The notes under the pieces: model-generated
The model's database searches: none
What the model saw: only the letters and a program-made list of their open reading frames with translations
What the model was told of the DNA's origin: nothing
Shown: positions 46,276-57,000 of the stretch, piece by piece
Position numbering within the stretch: the stretch's first letter is position 1
Layout of the letters: every line of letters starts with the position of its first letter
Assembly: GCA_029448655.1 (NCBI GenBank)
Contig: JACCLO010000007.1
Coordinates: 1,922,001-1,986,000, forward strand
Direction: 5' to 3'
From: Wolfiporia cocos
Taxonomy: Eukaryota > Basidiomycota > Agaricomycetes > Polyporales > Phaeolaceae
Length of the DNA: 64,000 nucleotides
Translations under genes and position numbers: made by a program

Positions 46276-48455
46276 GTTCCCCCTTCTGAAAGTCAACAAC
46301 CGAGTGAGGAAAGAAGCATCCGTGACGGCCACAAGCAGCAGCCCCAATTCCAGTTGCTTCCAGATTGTGCCTGTCTGCATTGGCCTGATTTACAGCACGA
46401 TGATCGTGGCACGTTGACCTCTGAGAACAATTGTCAGCATGCCCAATACCACGAGAGGCAACAACAGCTGCAACGACAACCACCGCGACCGCGACCACCG
46501 TGACCATCGCGACCACCGCGACCATCGCGACCACCGCGACCATCGCGACCACCGCGACCATCGCGGCCACCGCGACCATCGCGACCACCGCGACCACAAC
46601 CTCCGCGGCATTCGCGACCTCCGCGACCGCGACCACCACGACCACCACGACCATCGCGACTGCCACAACCTCTGCAGCCTCAGCAGCCAGCAGCTGCAAC
46701 CACCTCATCCTCACTCTGTGCAATCTCCACAGCTGCCACAACAGTACTCCCTGCTCCCAAAGCACAACTCGAATCTCCCTGCCTAGGTGCTCCCAATGCC
46801 CTTTGTCGACCATGAAATGCCCCTTTCCCCATGATCTCTATCTGGCATGTGAGATCGCTTCACCTGTTTGCTCTCCTTGGCCGCTGCCAAATGAATCTTG
46901 TATCTCGCCTCTGCTACCATGAACCCATGCCCATCTCCCAGCCACACATCATCGTCTGGCCGCCTTGTTCTTAGGTGCTCTGCAGTAAAGTTACCGTCCA
47001 TCACCATGCTTCTGCTGTACTTCCATCTGGAGCACCTCAGAGGTTTGGCCTTCAAAAATAGGGGTTACGCACTGGTCTGTATCCTGCTCCCATTCATCTT
47101 GTAGATTGACCCCAGGCTGTGGACAGGCTGCACAGAAGATTGCCAGATCTCCCGAGCCAACCTTCCGTCCAAGGTCATGTCCAAATCCATGCCACTTCCG
47201 GTACTTTAGATTCCTCCACTGTCGTGATACCCTCAGCAGCTCCCGGTACCTATCCTGTAATCCAATTGTCATCTCCACCTAGAATGCTGGTATTATTTGA
47301 TTTACGTACCGGTACCCGCTGTGGGAAAGCATTGTCCGTCACCCGACGGAGCCGGCTGTAGTAGCTCATGGCAGACGTCTTGCATTCTTTGTTCGTCAAT
47401 AGATAGTCATCAAGCACCCGGAATGTGAAGGCGGTCTGTGGCTGCAGTGTACTCGCCGGATACAGTCCCATTGCAAGCAGCTGCTGGTCACGTGGTGGGC
47501 AGTTTTCACATCCACACCAGTTGACATCCAGATGGTGAATGCCCGTCATATCCACGACCGTCAACATGCTGCCGTTCCGACCGGTGCCTCGGAATGGGCT
47601 TGATTCTGTGCGCAAGGTGTACTCCTCCCTCTCCGCCTCAGCCCCCTGGTCGTCGTCGTCGTCGTCGTCGTCCTCCCCCTCCTTCTCCATTTCCATCAGA
47701 GTTTCACCAGAAATGTGATATGGACACCGCCTTCCAGCATGCCCCAGCTCAAGCTTGATCCCAACCTCGTGTAGTGAGGAGCGAACAAAAAAGTGACCGC
47801 CCCACTTTTGGACTCGATGGAACGGATGCTGCAGATGCACTAGCTGACAGCAGTCGATGCATGTCACCGGTCGACCAAAGCATTCTAGACATTGCCAATC
47901 GCCCTGCCGTGTGCCACACTTTGAGCATATCCTTGGGTCTGGTGGAGCATCAGAGTCGAGTAGTATAGCCAGGTATGCATCCCGATGGGGCAGCCAATCC
48001 CATAGGAAATCATTCTGAGTCTAAAATGATTCCAAACATTAATTACAGCCTGAATAATGGATGCTGTCATGACCGCAACCTCTGCGACCTCTACAACTGT
48101 GACCATCGCGACCGCCGCGACCACCACGACCACCGCGACCGCGACCACCGCGACCGCGACCTCCATGGCTGCAACTTCCTCCACCTCAACATAGTGGATA
48201 CCGCACCTTACACTGTTGTCTCCGCACACTCTCCGAGACAGGCAGAAAGTCCATTCCTCCTCCACAATCCTCAACAACATTGCTGCCGACCTTGCCAGGT
48301 GACTTTGATGGAGAGGAGTTCCTTGGGCCTTCAGGTGGCCTGTTCCGTTCTTTTGGAATAGGAATATAAGTTATTCCATGAAAGTTGCGTCGCTCCTTCC
48401 GCACAACATGTACCACCTTCTCCTTGGGGATAATAACGCGCCCCTTTGGTCCCAT
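46276..48455 (-). CDS. KDZ transposase, N-terminal part with CxC2 cysteine cluster
   Basis: Start MGPKGRVI at 48455. Phase-consistent exons: 48455-48207, 48020-47310, 47254-47073, 47026-46864 and 46420-46276. Exon 2 holds the Cys-rich CxC2-type module (CSKCGTRQGDW, CFGRPVTCIDC, and later CGCENCPP). Exon 4 reads MDGNFTAEHLRTRRP, with the likely first catalytic Asp. Exon 5 reads CHDHRAVNQAN and VVDFQKGE, classic KDZ blocks. Introns 1 (about 190 bp) and 4 (about 440 bp) each contain a CGCGACC array. KDZ enzymes are DDE-type cut-and-paste transposases. T4 enters at the end of exon 5, so the gene is broken. Confidence 0.92.
46475..46660. repeat. CGCGACCAC/CGCGACCAT array in KDZ intron
   Basis: Alternating 9-bp units of CGACCACCG and CGACCATCG types inside intron 4 of the transposase gene. 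Confidence 0.9.
48065..48170. repeat. CGCGACC array in KDZ intron 1
   Basis: Short degenerate array in the first intron of the transposase gene. Confidence 0.8.
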
Positions 48456-48849
48456 CTTTGCTCCACAGCAAAGAAGAGTGCAGCACCCAGTGATGCTCAG
48501 AAGCAATGGGAAGCAACAATGGGAAGCAGAGGTGGGAAGCAGGGGTGGGAGGCCACAATAGAAAGGCAGTGACGGGAGGCAGTGATGGGAGAGAGCAATC
48601 TTAGGATCAGGGACCACCGTGAGGGAGATACGGAGGATGAATATTTACCCATGGTCTTGGATGCCACAACCTCGGACCGGCGGCCGGCACACATGTGCCG
48701 TGGCATCCCGCCACCCAGCGCAAGCCACTATCTTGGTAGTTGTACTGTGAACTTCCACCACGGTAGACAAGTGTGACCGATTGAATACTAGATGCCTCTT
48801 CATCCGCCTCCTCCCACACTCATCGTCCTCATTCCTCCTCTCACCCACA

Positions 48850-49282
48850 ATGTCCCCCAGTCCGGAACAGCTCAGGCAGGCGCACATCAGTGTCAACCGT
48901 GACCTGCTGTCCATCATCAGCTGGAGGTGTGAGTCTGCTCTCCATGCACTTCAACCTAGCACCCAAGACCATCTCATCCGTTGGGAGAATGGTCTCAAGA
49001 CGGAGCTGGTTTGTCTGCCATGTCCTTTGGTCTAGTCAGAAAGCTCATTTGATTTAGACTGCCGCCAGGAACGTTCTCGGAGAGCTGATGCTCGCGGGAG
49101 AATCCGTTCAAATCCCTCCTACCATCAAAGCCATTGCCAATGCCACCATCTGGTCCGAGGAACCTCACATTGATATTGCTGCCATCGTCATTCCCAAGAC
49201 CACCACCCTTTCTGAAAACCTGTTAGGTCTTGCACAAGAGCATGCATGGTGGACCTGGAAGCAGGATCAAGGAGCAGATGCT
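48850..49282 (+). CDS. Hypothetical 173-residue protein, 5' part (gene split by Gypsy A)
   Basis: Exon 1 is 48850-49008 (MSPSPEQLRQ). Exon 2 starts at 49058 and runs into the insertion at 49282. With the element and one duplication removed, exon 2 is 258 bases and in phase, and the gene ends at 59480. Small, mixed-composition, probably helical; no known domain. Divergent from the KDZ transposase, starts about 395 bases apart, so a shared promoter region is likely. Confidence 0.65.
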
Positions 49283-49981
49283 TGTCACAGATTTGGGACA
49301 TGCCACTATTTTTCCCGTATTTTTACCTATTTATCTGGTATTTCTACGACCTTGTAGACATTTACGCTGCTAAGCGCCCGTCTACACGTACACGTAACCA
49401 AACAACACGTACACAACGCGGTATACGTCCACTTGTCATAACAACACGTACATAACACGTTTGTACGCATCAATGACTCAGCGGACTAACCTCCGGTGTC
49501 ACGCGCCTTACTCATATCCCGATACTGGGCTATGTCAGTACAATTGGATAAGCGGCCCGCTTGTTATCACATGCCAATGCCTTTACGATTACTCATATCC
49601 CGATGCCGGTATATAAGAATCACATGCATGGCTTACTAACGTAGCTACAGCCACTTCCACAACATGGACCTACGGTCCAAACAAACGATCTTACTGGTGC
49701 GGCCATTACCGACGCACATGGTCTATTGTAGTTTACGACTTAGCTGTATTAGTTATGTCTGCGCACAGACCGTCTTCATGTTTGGCTCCCTTACTGGTAA
49801 CCAAACAATGCATGTATATAAGTAGGGCTATCACTGCGGATAAGCCTTAGATTTGTTCTCTGCATTCGCACAGTTACATACCATCTCTGCTTGCGCCCAC
49901 TAGCCTCCTCACCAACCTTCTACAACATCTTCAAGTCGCCTATAAGGTTATAGAGTGAGTCCCACAGTCTAGTCTGTGTCA
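49283..49981 (+). repeat. 5' LTR, family A copy 2
   Basis: 699 bp. TATATAA at 49815-49821, self-primer AGATTTGTTCT at 49849-49859, terminal CACAG...CTGTG hairpin. Confidence 0.96.
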
Positions 49982-49983
49982 TA

Positions 49984-49994
49984 AGAACAAATCT
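49984..49994 (+). promoter_or_regulatory. Primer-binding site, self-priming type (copy 2)
   Basis: AGAACAAATCT, reverse complement of 49849-49859 near the expected transcript start. Confidence 0.82.
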
Positions 49995-51001
49995 CCCCCC
50001 TACCCCCGCCCTTGCGCTTGCGCTTGGGCCTGGGTTTCTATCCTACAGGGGCTATTGCTCGTTGCTGCGCACATCCCTACTCTTGACAAAGAGTTAGGGG
50101 TGATAGTTGAGATCTGGGGGATACATCGCCATCCTCGGCAGAGGATTGGCAACCAGGGAAGCCACACCGCCTTTTTAGGCAGGAGGCCTACCTAACCCGG
50201 ACTCCAGGGTCAAGGAGACATGGTCCTCGCTGACAAGCTTGGACTATGCGCGGTTAAGACCCGCCTGTGGAGAAAAAGGGACGGTCTGCCTGTGTGCGCC
50301 CAACCCCCTGTCATGGCAAGCGTTGTTCAGCGCCCCATCACTATCCACAGGGTCATCATTATGATGGCATGGGAATTTTCCAAAGCCGCCTCCCAGGCGT
50401 AAGGGACCTGCTTTGAACCCGTTATGGGAAAAGCAGTGAGGGGGGTGACGTAAAAAATCACCCTGCCATAGGTCACTCGCGGTAGCCAATAGCATAAGTC
50501 CTCCGGGCAGCTCGGCGTGCGAGCATGGGTCAAACGGATTTGGGGCCCCATTGGAAGAGAAGCGCGTGGCCCACTCCTTCGGGATGTGGAGCGCTGCTGT
50601 CTCGCGGTCTTCGGGCCGACAGTGGTTTTTTAGCCCTGATGTGACACCCATGTGGCTACAGACGGCAACCTCATTGTTGAAGCATGGACAGGCTAAGGGA
50701 TGTAAAATCCCAGCCACTTTCCGGCATCGTCCCTCCGGGGCGGTGTCGTGTATCCGAATCCCAATCATCTGACCCAGGAACCGGCCTGGCAGTCAGCAAC
50801 TCTACCCCTGGAGTCGGCGCCTCTGACCGTTAGGGTCATGCGAATATCCGCGCCGTCTCGGCACAGGGTTTGCGCGCAACATAAGAGTAATTATGCCCCG
50901 TAGTACACCTTCTTTGCTCCTGAAAAGGAGTCCACTACCCTACCTTACATAATCCCTTTCATTCCTGTTCTTGGACGTATCACTGGGAAACTTCGTTTCT
51001 C
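49995..51001 (+). other. Long 5' leader of family A
   Basis: About 1 kb with no convincing ORF before the extra ORF. Shares GGGGGATACAT with the family B leader (26969). Conserved in copy 1 (1180-2183). Could hold packaging or translation signals; inferred only. Confidence 0.5.
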
Positions 51002-51925
51002 ATGAAGGCTGCACTTTCTAGAATCATGCCCCGCGTTACCCGTCGCACCCGTGGCTCCTCCACTGCCCCTTACGTCAAACCGGCGAAGCGGTCCCTTCTC
51101 AGCCGCATCGACACCGCCGACATTCCTCGGGCAGAGGACGTCACCTACACCCTTCCTGTAAAGGAAGACTACACCGGGAAACTCCATCTTTGGGAGATTC
51201 CTGTCCACATGCCAAAGCACATCGCTGAGGCTGGGAAACCCGCTCCTCGACCTCCCAAACCAGTTCCGCTCGCTAAGCGTATCTGGACAGAGGAAGAGAA
51301 GCTAGCGCAATCCATTACCGCCATGGAGAATCTCATCGAACTCCGCGAACTCAACAAACTCAAGCTCGCCCGCGATAAGCTGAATAAGCGAATCGCCGCC
51401 AAACAAGCCGCCAAGGAAGCCAAGCAAGCAGCTTCTTCACTGGCCCTCCGTCTCTCCAGCCCGGAGGCCGGACCATCCGTTCCGGCCAACCACAAGATTC
51501 TCGACCCTTCCCTCGTCTTCGGGAAGAAGAAGCCTCTCCAAGCATGCGACCAAGTTATTCCCATGCTAGAAGGCACTCTCACTCGTCTCACTCCTCTCGC
51601 CAACCATCCCCCTAATTACCCAGGCTTCCATATGGAAAACGACATGCATTTCCATACTATGGTAGTAGAATTGGAGGACTTGGTGGATAACGTGAAGGAT
51701 AGAGCGAGACGGGGGAGGATCACCAATAGAGACTGGAGAATTATGAAAAAGTATTGCAAACAACTCGGCAATATTTCCTTTTTGGATTGGCGTACGGACT
51801 TGGCTCGTATCGTAGCAGAATGCGTAGCGCTACAAATTACTTTTGCCTTCGGTGTAACATCACCTGACAAGGTGGCAGGGCCCTCGACTACTTCGGTAGA
51901 AGAGGATATACTCGCGATTGTATAG
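51002..51925 (+). CDS. Extra ORF upstream of gag, family A
   Basis: 307 residues from ATG 51002; a second in-frame ATG (MPRVTRR) follows at residue 9. A basic N-terminus (PRVTRRTRG) is followed by a central Lys/Ala-rich predicted coiled coil (about 100-155). The C-terminal domain (about 190-265) has VIPMLEGTLTRL, VVELEDLVDNVKD and KKYCKQLGNISFLDW. It is open in the youngest copy and has a homologous counterpart in family B. Typical chromoviruses have no gene here. Function unknown. Confidence 0.78.
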   Translation: MKAALSRIMPRVTRRTRGSSTAPYVKPAKRSLLSRIDTADIPRAEDVTYTLPVKEDYTGKLHLWEIPVHMPKHIAEAGKPAPRPPKPVPLAKRIWTEEEKLAQSITAMENLIELRELNKLKLARDKLNKRIAAKQAAKEAKQAASSLALRLSSPEAGPSVPANHKILDPSLVFGKKKPLQACDQVIPMLEGTLTRLTPLANHPPNYPGFHMENDMHFHTMVVELEDLVDNVKDRARRGRITNRDWRIMKKYCKQLGNISFLDWRTDLARIVAECVALQITFAFGVTSPDKVAGPSTTSVEEDILAIV

Positions 51926-52071
51926 TAGAAATACTATCATCTTTTAACTCTGAAATAGAGTGCGAGTGTGATCTATAACGGAAGTTGCAGCTTTCAAAAC
52001 CCAATCCCTTCTTAAAAGAATCTAAGACAATGAGTAACCGGAAACTAACATTCGTCACAAACAGATTCACA

Positions 52072-54069
52072 ATGTCCTCCACCTCCTCCGTCAGCACTCC
52101 CCTCGCTCCCCGCAAGATGCGCCTCCGCTCAGAAGGCCCGGTGACACCGGTAGCTGGTCCCTCGGGAACCCAGCAACTGGTGACGCTGGAGCACCTAAGC
52201 GAGGGAGAAGAAGAGGAAGAGGAAGAGGAAGAGGAAGTGCTGGAGTTCGCTCCCCCGCAAAGGGAATCTCCGACCAATCCCATGGGTACACGCCCGGGCT
52301 CCCCCATTGCCGGATACCCACCGGCTCGTCGAACTCGCCCTATCGGGCCCGCCACCACACTGGAAATGGAATTTTCGGGTCCGACACGACAGACCAATGT
52401 CGCTGTCGAGAACCACCTCAAGGCGTACCTTCCTGAGGAGGAACACCACAAGGTGGATGGGTCCATACATGGGCCAATCATCGATGCCGCCGTACAACGA
52501 AGTGCGGCCATAAGCCATGACACCACCGACACCCTAGGTCGAATGGTGCACGCCCGCCTGGAGCGTATCCATGAACGAATCGATTCCCTGGCTGGGCAAT
52601 CCAGGGCAATCGAACAGAAGGCCCAAGACGAACTACACGAAGCAGTCAATTCGGTCCGCAACGAGGTGCTGTCCACTCTGGTGGACCTCGGCAAGGAACT
52701 CCGACAGGAGTACACCGCCAAGTTCACCACCCTGGAAAAGGAGCTCCGCAAGGACTACCGGTCCAGGCTCGACGACCTCGAGGACGCATTCGCCGAACGA
52801 ATGGAGAAGGTTGACGAGGAACTCCGGAGGATTCGCAAGAATCCCTCCGTCCCCAACCCTCCTGGCATCCGCACGCCTCCGAGCAACCCGGCACCTGCCC
52901 CCGGCAATGCCCAAACCCGTGCAGCCGATGCCGCTGCCGCCGCGCAAGCTGCAGCCGCTGCTGCAGCAGCCGTCGCCCCGCAGATTCCAGGTCTGCCTCA
53001 AAACCTGAAAATCCCCCCTCCCCCCGAATTCTCTGGGTCATCTGGAAAGGTGACTGCTCAGGAATGGGTGGAGAAGATGGGCCTGTACTTCGGTACGCTC
53101 AGGGTCTACGACGACCATGACCGTATCACCACGGCCCTCTTCCGCGTCACAGGGGACGCATACAAATTTTTCTCGCCTCTCATCAAGAAGGCAGGAAACG
53201 GTGAACCTCTCGGCACCTGGGAGGACTTCACCAAATCCGTAATGGTGCAATACGGGAAGATGACGGATAAGGAGATCGCGAAAAAGGAAATTCGCGGCTA
53301 CTACGGTACCAAGGGCAAGGAACTCGCAGAATCGAACTATTTCAATTACTGCGAACGATTCCGCACCCTCGGCCGTCTCTCCGAAACCGCCAACGAGACC
53401 CTGGTGTGGGAGTTCACCGAAACACTTCCCGAAAAGGTTAAGGACACCTTGAACGTCCTCGGCAAGACCCCCTTCTTCAAGGCCCCAACCGACATCGAGC
53501 CCCTCATCGACTTCGCCCTGGAAATGTACCAAACGTCATATCCAGACAAGATCAAGGGTTCGATTTTCGAGAAGGCCGGCAAGAAGGACTCGGCACCTAC
53601 CGAAAAGAAGGAGACGTCCTCCGCTTCTGCGAAGAAGTCGGAGAAAAAGAAGGACAAGGGAAAGGCGCCCGCCAAAGCCCCCGCCGACACCGCCAACGCC
53701 GTCTGCACCTACTGCAAGCAGACAGGACACTATTTCAACAAGTGTCCTAAGCTTGCCGCGGACAAGGCTGCGGGAACGTTCGTGCCTGCCGCTCAGCGGG
53801 CCGAACAACAAAGGGCGAAGGATGCAGCTGCCGCGTCTGGAAAGACCACGGCTGCTCCTTCGGGTAGTGGAAAGGGACAGGCTTCTGGCAAGAAGCCGTA
53901 CTCGGCGCCCCCCGCGGATGGCAAGACGTATCGTGCCCGAACGATCTGGGAAGAAGTGACAGCTGACTCAAGCTCAGCAGGACCCTCGGCCCCCGCCACC
54001 ACCGTCGCCAATGTCGGGACCATCTCGGTGCCCCTCGCCCCAACTACACGTCTCGAAGACGTTCTGTGA
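52072..54069 (+). CDS. gag, family A copy 2
   Basis: About 665 residues from MSSTSS at 52072. The in-frame ATG at 52030 (MSNRKLTF) is possible but out of frame in copy 1. An acidic N-terminal region is followed by a helical segment with many Glu/Arg, then an Ala/Pro linker. The Gag core starts at about 53000 (PPPEFSGSSGKVTAQEW). A Lys-rich stretch and a zinc knuckle C-X2-C-X4-H-X4-C follow, the knuckle beginning at residue 545 (CTYCKQTGH). Ends at TGA 54067-54069, overlapping pol by about 59 bases. Confidence 0.9.
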   Translation: MSSTSSVSTPLAPRKMRLRSEGPVTPVAGPSGTQQLVTLEHLSEGEEEEEEEEEEVLEFAPPQRESPTNPMGTRPGSPIAGYPPARRTRPIGPATTLEMEFSGPTRQTNVAVENHLKAYLPEEEHHKVDGSIHGPIIDAAVQRSAAISHDTTDTLGRMVHARLERIHERIDSLAGQSRAIEQKAQDELHEAVNSVRNEVLSTLVDLGKELRQEYTAKFTTLEKELRKDYRSRLDDLEDAFAERMEKVDEELRRIRKNPSVPNPPGIRTPPSNPAPAPGNAQTRAADAAAAAQAAAAAAAAVAPQIPGLPQNLKIPPPPEFSGSSGKVTAQEWVEKMGLYFGTLRVYDDHDRITTALFRVTGDAYKFFSPLIKKAGNGEPLGTWEDFTKSVMVQYGKMTDKEIAKKEIRGYYGTKGKELAESNYFNYCERFRTLGRLSETANETLVWEFTETLPEKVKDTLNVLGKTPFFKAPTDIEPLIDFALEMYQTSYPDKIKGSIFEKAGKKDSAPTEKKETSSASAKKSEKKKDKGKAPAKAPADTANAVCTYCKQTGHYFNKCPKLAADKAAGTFVPAAQRAEQQRAKDAAAASGKTTAAPSGSGKGQASGKKPYSAPPADGKTYRARTIWEEVTADSSSAGPSAPATTVANVGTISVPLAPTTRLEDVL

Positions 54070-57000
54070 AGAACACACCAGCCCCGCAGCGGCTGGGAGT
54101 GTACAGCGCCCCGAAGAAGCGCACCTCTACGAAGAGGCTTCACAGAGACCCCTTATCTTGTGGGAAGATAAGGCGGTCGTACGTCACCCGGTATCCCATC
54201 TCGGTATATTCGGCAACTCGGCAATGGACTTTGCCCGGAGGACAAGGACACTAGCTACACGTGCCCCTCCTGTAAAATACTTTTATCCTGACCCGCTCGC
54301 GTCGAAGTTTTTCACTTTGTATAATGTACATGGAAACGATTCTCGAGACGACAATAAATCGTTCTCTATCGAAGTGGAACTGTGGGTATATGGAAAGAAA
54401 GTCAACGCCATGGCATTAATCGACACCGGTGCATCCATAAGCGTCATCGATAAGAAACTCGTACACGAGGAGAAGTTAGTCACTCAGAAACTACCTTCGC
54501 CTCTCGAGATTCGCAACGCCGACGGTACCTCTAATACCGCCGGTAATATCAATATGGCAGTAAAAGCTTATATGGTGCACGAGGAACACAAGTCCACCGA
54601 ATTCTTGTACGTAATGGACGTACAGAATGCGGATGTGATCCTCGGATATGACTGGTTCCTGAAACACAACCCGGACTTCAATTGGCCGGAAGGAACCTTC
54701 ACATATCGGTGTACGGAAAAATGCAAACATGGCAAACGGGTCTCGATTTCTGAGGAAGAAGACGAAATCGAACCCCGCAACATCTATCAGATCATCAACG
54801 ACTTTCCAATAGATTTTCTCGGCTTAGAGGAGCCTGAGAATCCCTTTGTCGCTTGGGTGAACACCCTTGACGAGGGAACGGAACTCCTTATCGATGCCAT
54901 TCAGTCGATAACGGAGAAGTCGGACGATGAATTCCTGACAGATGCGGATCTCCAGAAATGGAAATCCTTGGTTCCGGAGGAATACCAGGAGTTTGGTCCC
55001 ACGGTATTTTCTCAACGCGCATCCGAAAGGATGCCCGAACGGAAACCATACGACCACGCCATCGACTTCCCCGATGACGCGGTACTACCGCCCCCGAGTA
55101 AGGCATACAAGATGTCTCCTCAGGAAGCGAACTCGCTAGATCAGTGGATTCAGGAAGAGTTACGGAAGGGCTACATCCGACACTCAAAATCCCCGATCGC
55201 GAGCCCGGTCTTCTTCGTCCCTAAAAAAGACGGTGGAGCCCGAATGGTAGTCGATTACCGAAAAGTAAACGACTTGACCATTAAAAACAGGTACCCTCTC
55301 CCACGCATAGACGAGCTTATCGATAAGCTTAGCCAGGCTTCGATATTTACGAAGCTCGACTTGCGTTGGGGTTACAACAACGTAAGAATCAAGGAGGGAG
55401 ATGAATGGAAAACCGCATTCATTACGCCTAACGGCCTTTACGAAGCTGTAGTCATGTACTTCGGTTTTTGTAATGCACCCAGCACGTTCCAACACATGAT
55501 GAACGATATCCTAGGTGACCTTATCAGAGAAGGAAAGGTCATTGTCTACCTAGACGACATCCTTGTGTTCGGAAACGACCTGTTGGAACACCGTCGTATT
55601 GTCAAGCAAGTATTACAAATCTTGCAAGACAACGACTTGTTCGCAAAGCCTGAAAAGTGCTTCTTCGAACAAAGCAGTATTGAATACCTGGGAATGATCA
55701 TTTCCAAAGGAAAAGTCGAAATGGACCCTAAGAAGGTAGCCGGCGTAATGGACTGGCCTACACCTGCCAAGGTGAAGGACGTCCAGGCCTTTGTTGGCTT
55801 CGCCAACTACTACCGTCGGTTCATTAAAGATTTCTCCAAAGTGGTTAAGCCGTTAACCGAGCTGTCCAAGAAAAACACGCAATGGAACTGGGGACCCGAA
55901 CAAGCGGAAGCCTTCCAAACTCTTAAGGAAGCTTTCACATCGGCTCCAATACTCCGGATCCCAGATCAGGAGTCCCCGTTCCGCGTGGAAGCGGATTCTT
56001 CCGATTACGCAACTGGTGCAGTGCTATCGCAATACTCTTCGGAGGATAAGCTCTGGCACCCGGTAGCCTTTTACTCGAAATCTCTATCAGCACCCGAAAG
56101 GAACTATGAGATTTACGATAAGGAGTTGCTCGCAATCATCCGTGCACTAGAGGAATGGAGACATTACCTCGAAGGACACCCACACAAATTTGAAGTATGG
56201 TCGGATCATCTCAATCTGACATATTTCAAATCGGCACAACGGCTAACCCGGAGACAGGCACGTTGGAGTCTTTACCTGACAAGGTTCAACTTCACCATGT
56301 GTCACAAACCCGGTAAAACAATGCTCACGGCTGATCCTCTGTCACGGAGGCCAGACCATGAAGAGGGGGTGGAACTCGACAATCGCGATCAAATTTTGCT
56401 GAAACCGGAATACTTTACGGTTAGGGCGCTAGAAGCGTCACAGCAGGAGATACAATCAGGCGACGAGGACCTTCTACGACAAATCCGACAAGCCCTCATG
56501 GACGATCAAATTACCAAAGATTACCAGGAACTACTGAAAAGTGGTCCCAAGGAATTCGGTAAAGATCTCCAGGAATGGAACATGGAGGCCGGATTACTCC
56601 TCAGACGAGGAAAAGTGTACGTTCCAAAAGAGCCTAAGGAATTGCGCACGAAGATCCTGGAGTTACATCATGACCATGTGACTGCCGGACACTTCGGACG
56701 ATGGAAGACCTATGAACTTCTATCACGCAATTACTGGTGGCCTGGAATGACCACGATGGTAAAGCAATACGTGGAAGGTTGTGACACATGTCAACGCATG
56801 AAGAACCACAACCAGACCCCGTACGGACCCCTGCAACCGCTCCCAGTTCCGGAAGCACCTTGGGACACCGTCACAATTGACCTTATCGTCCACCTACCGC
56901 CCAGCGGCGAATTGAAACAATTCAATGCTATTATGGTAATAGTGGACCGGCTTACCAAACGAGCACACTTCATTCCCACGTCAGACAAGATAACGGCAAA

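Noticed and set aside
54011..54069. Independent translation start of pol at 54011
   Set aside because: The ATG lies inside the gag overlap, and the equivalent in family B is not at the same place; frameshifting is the simpler reading, so I note the ATG without relying on it.
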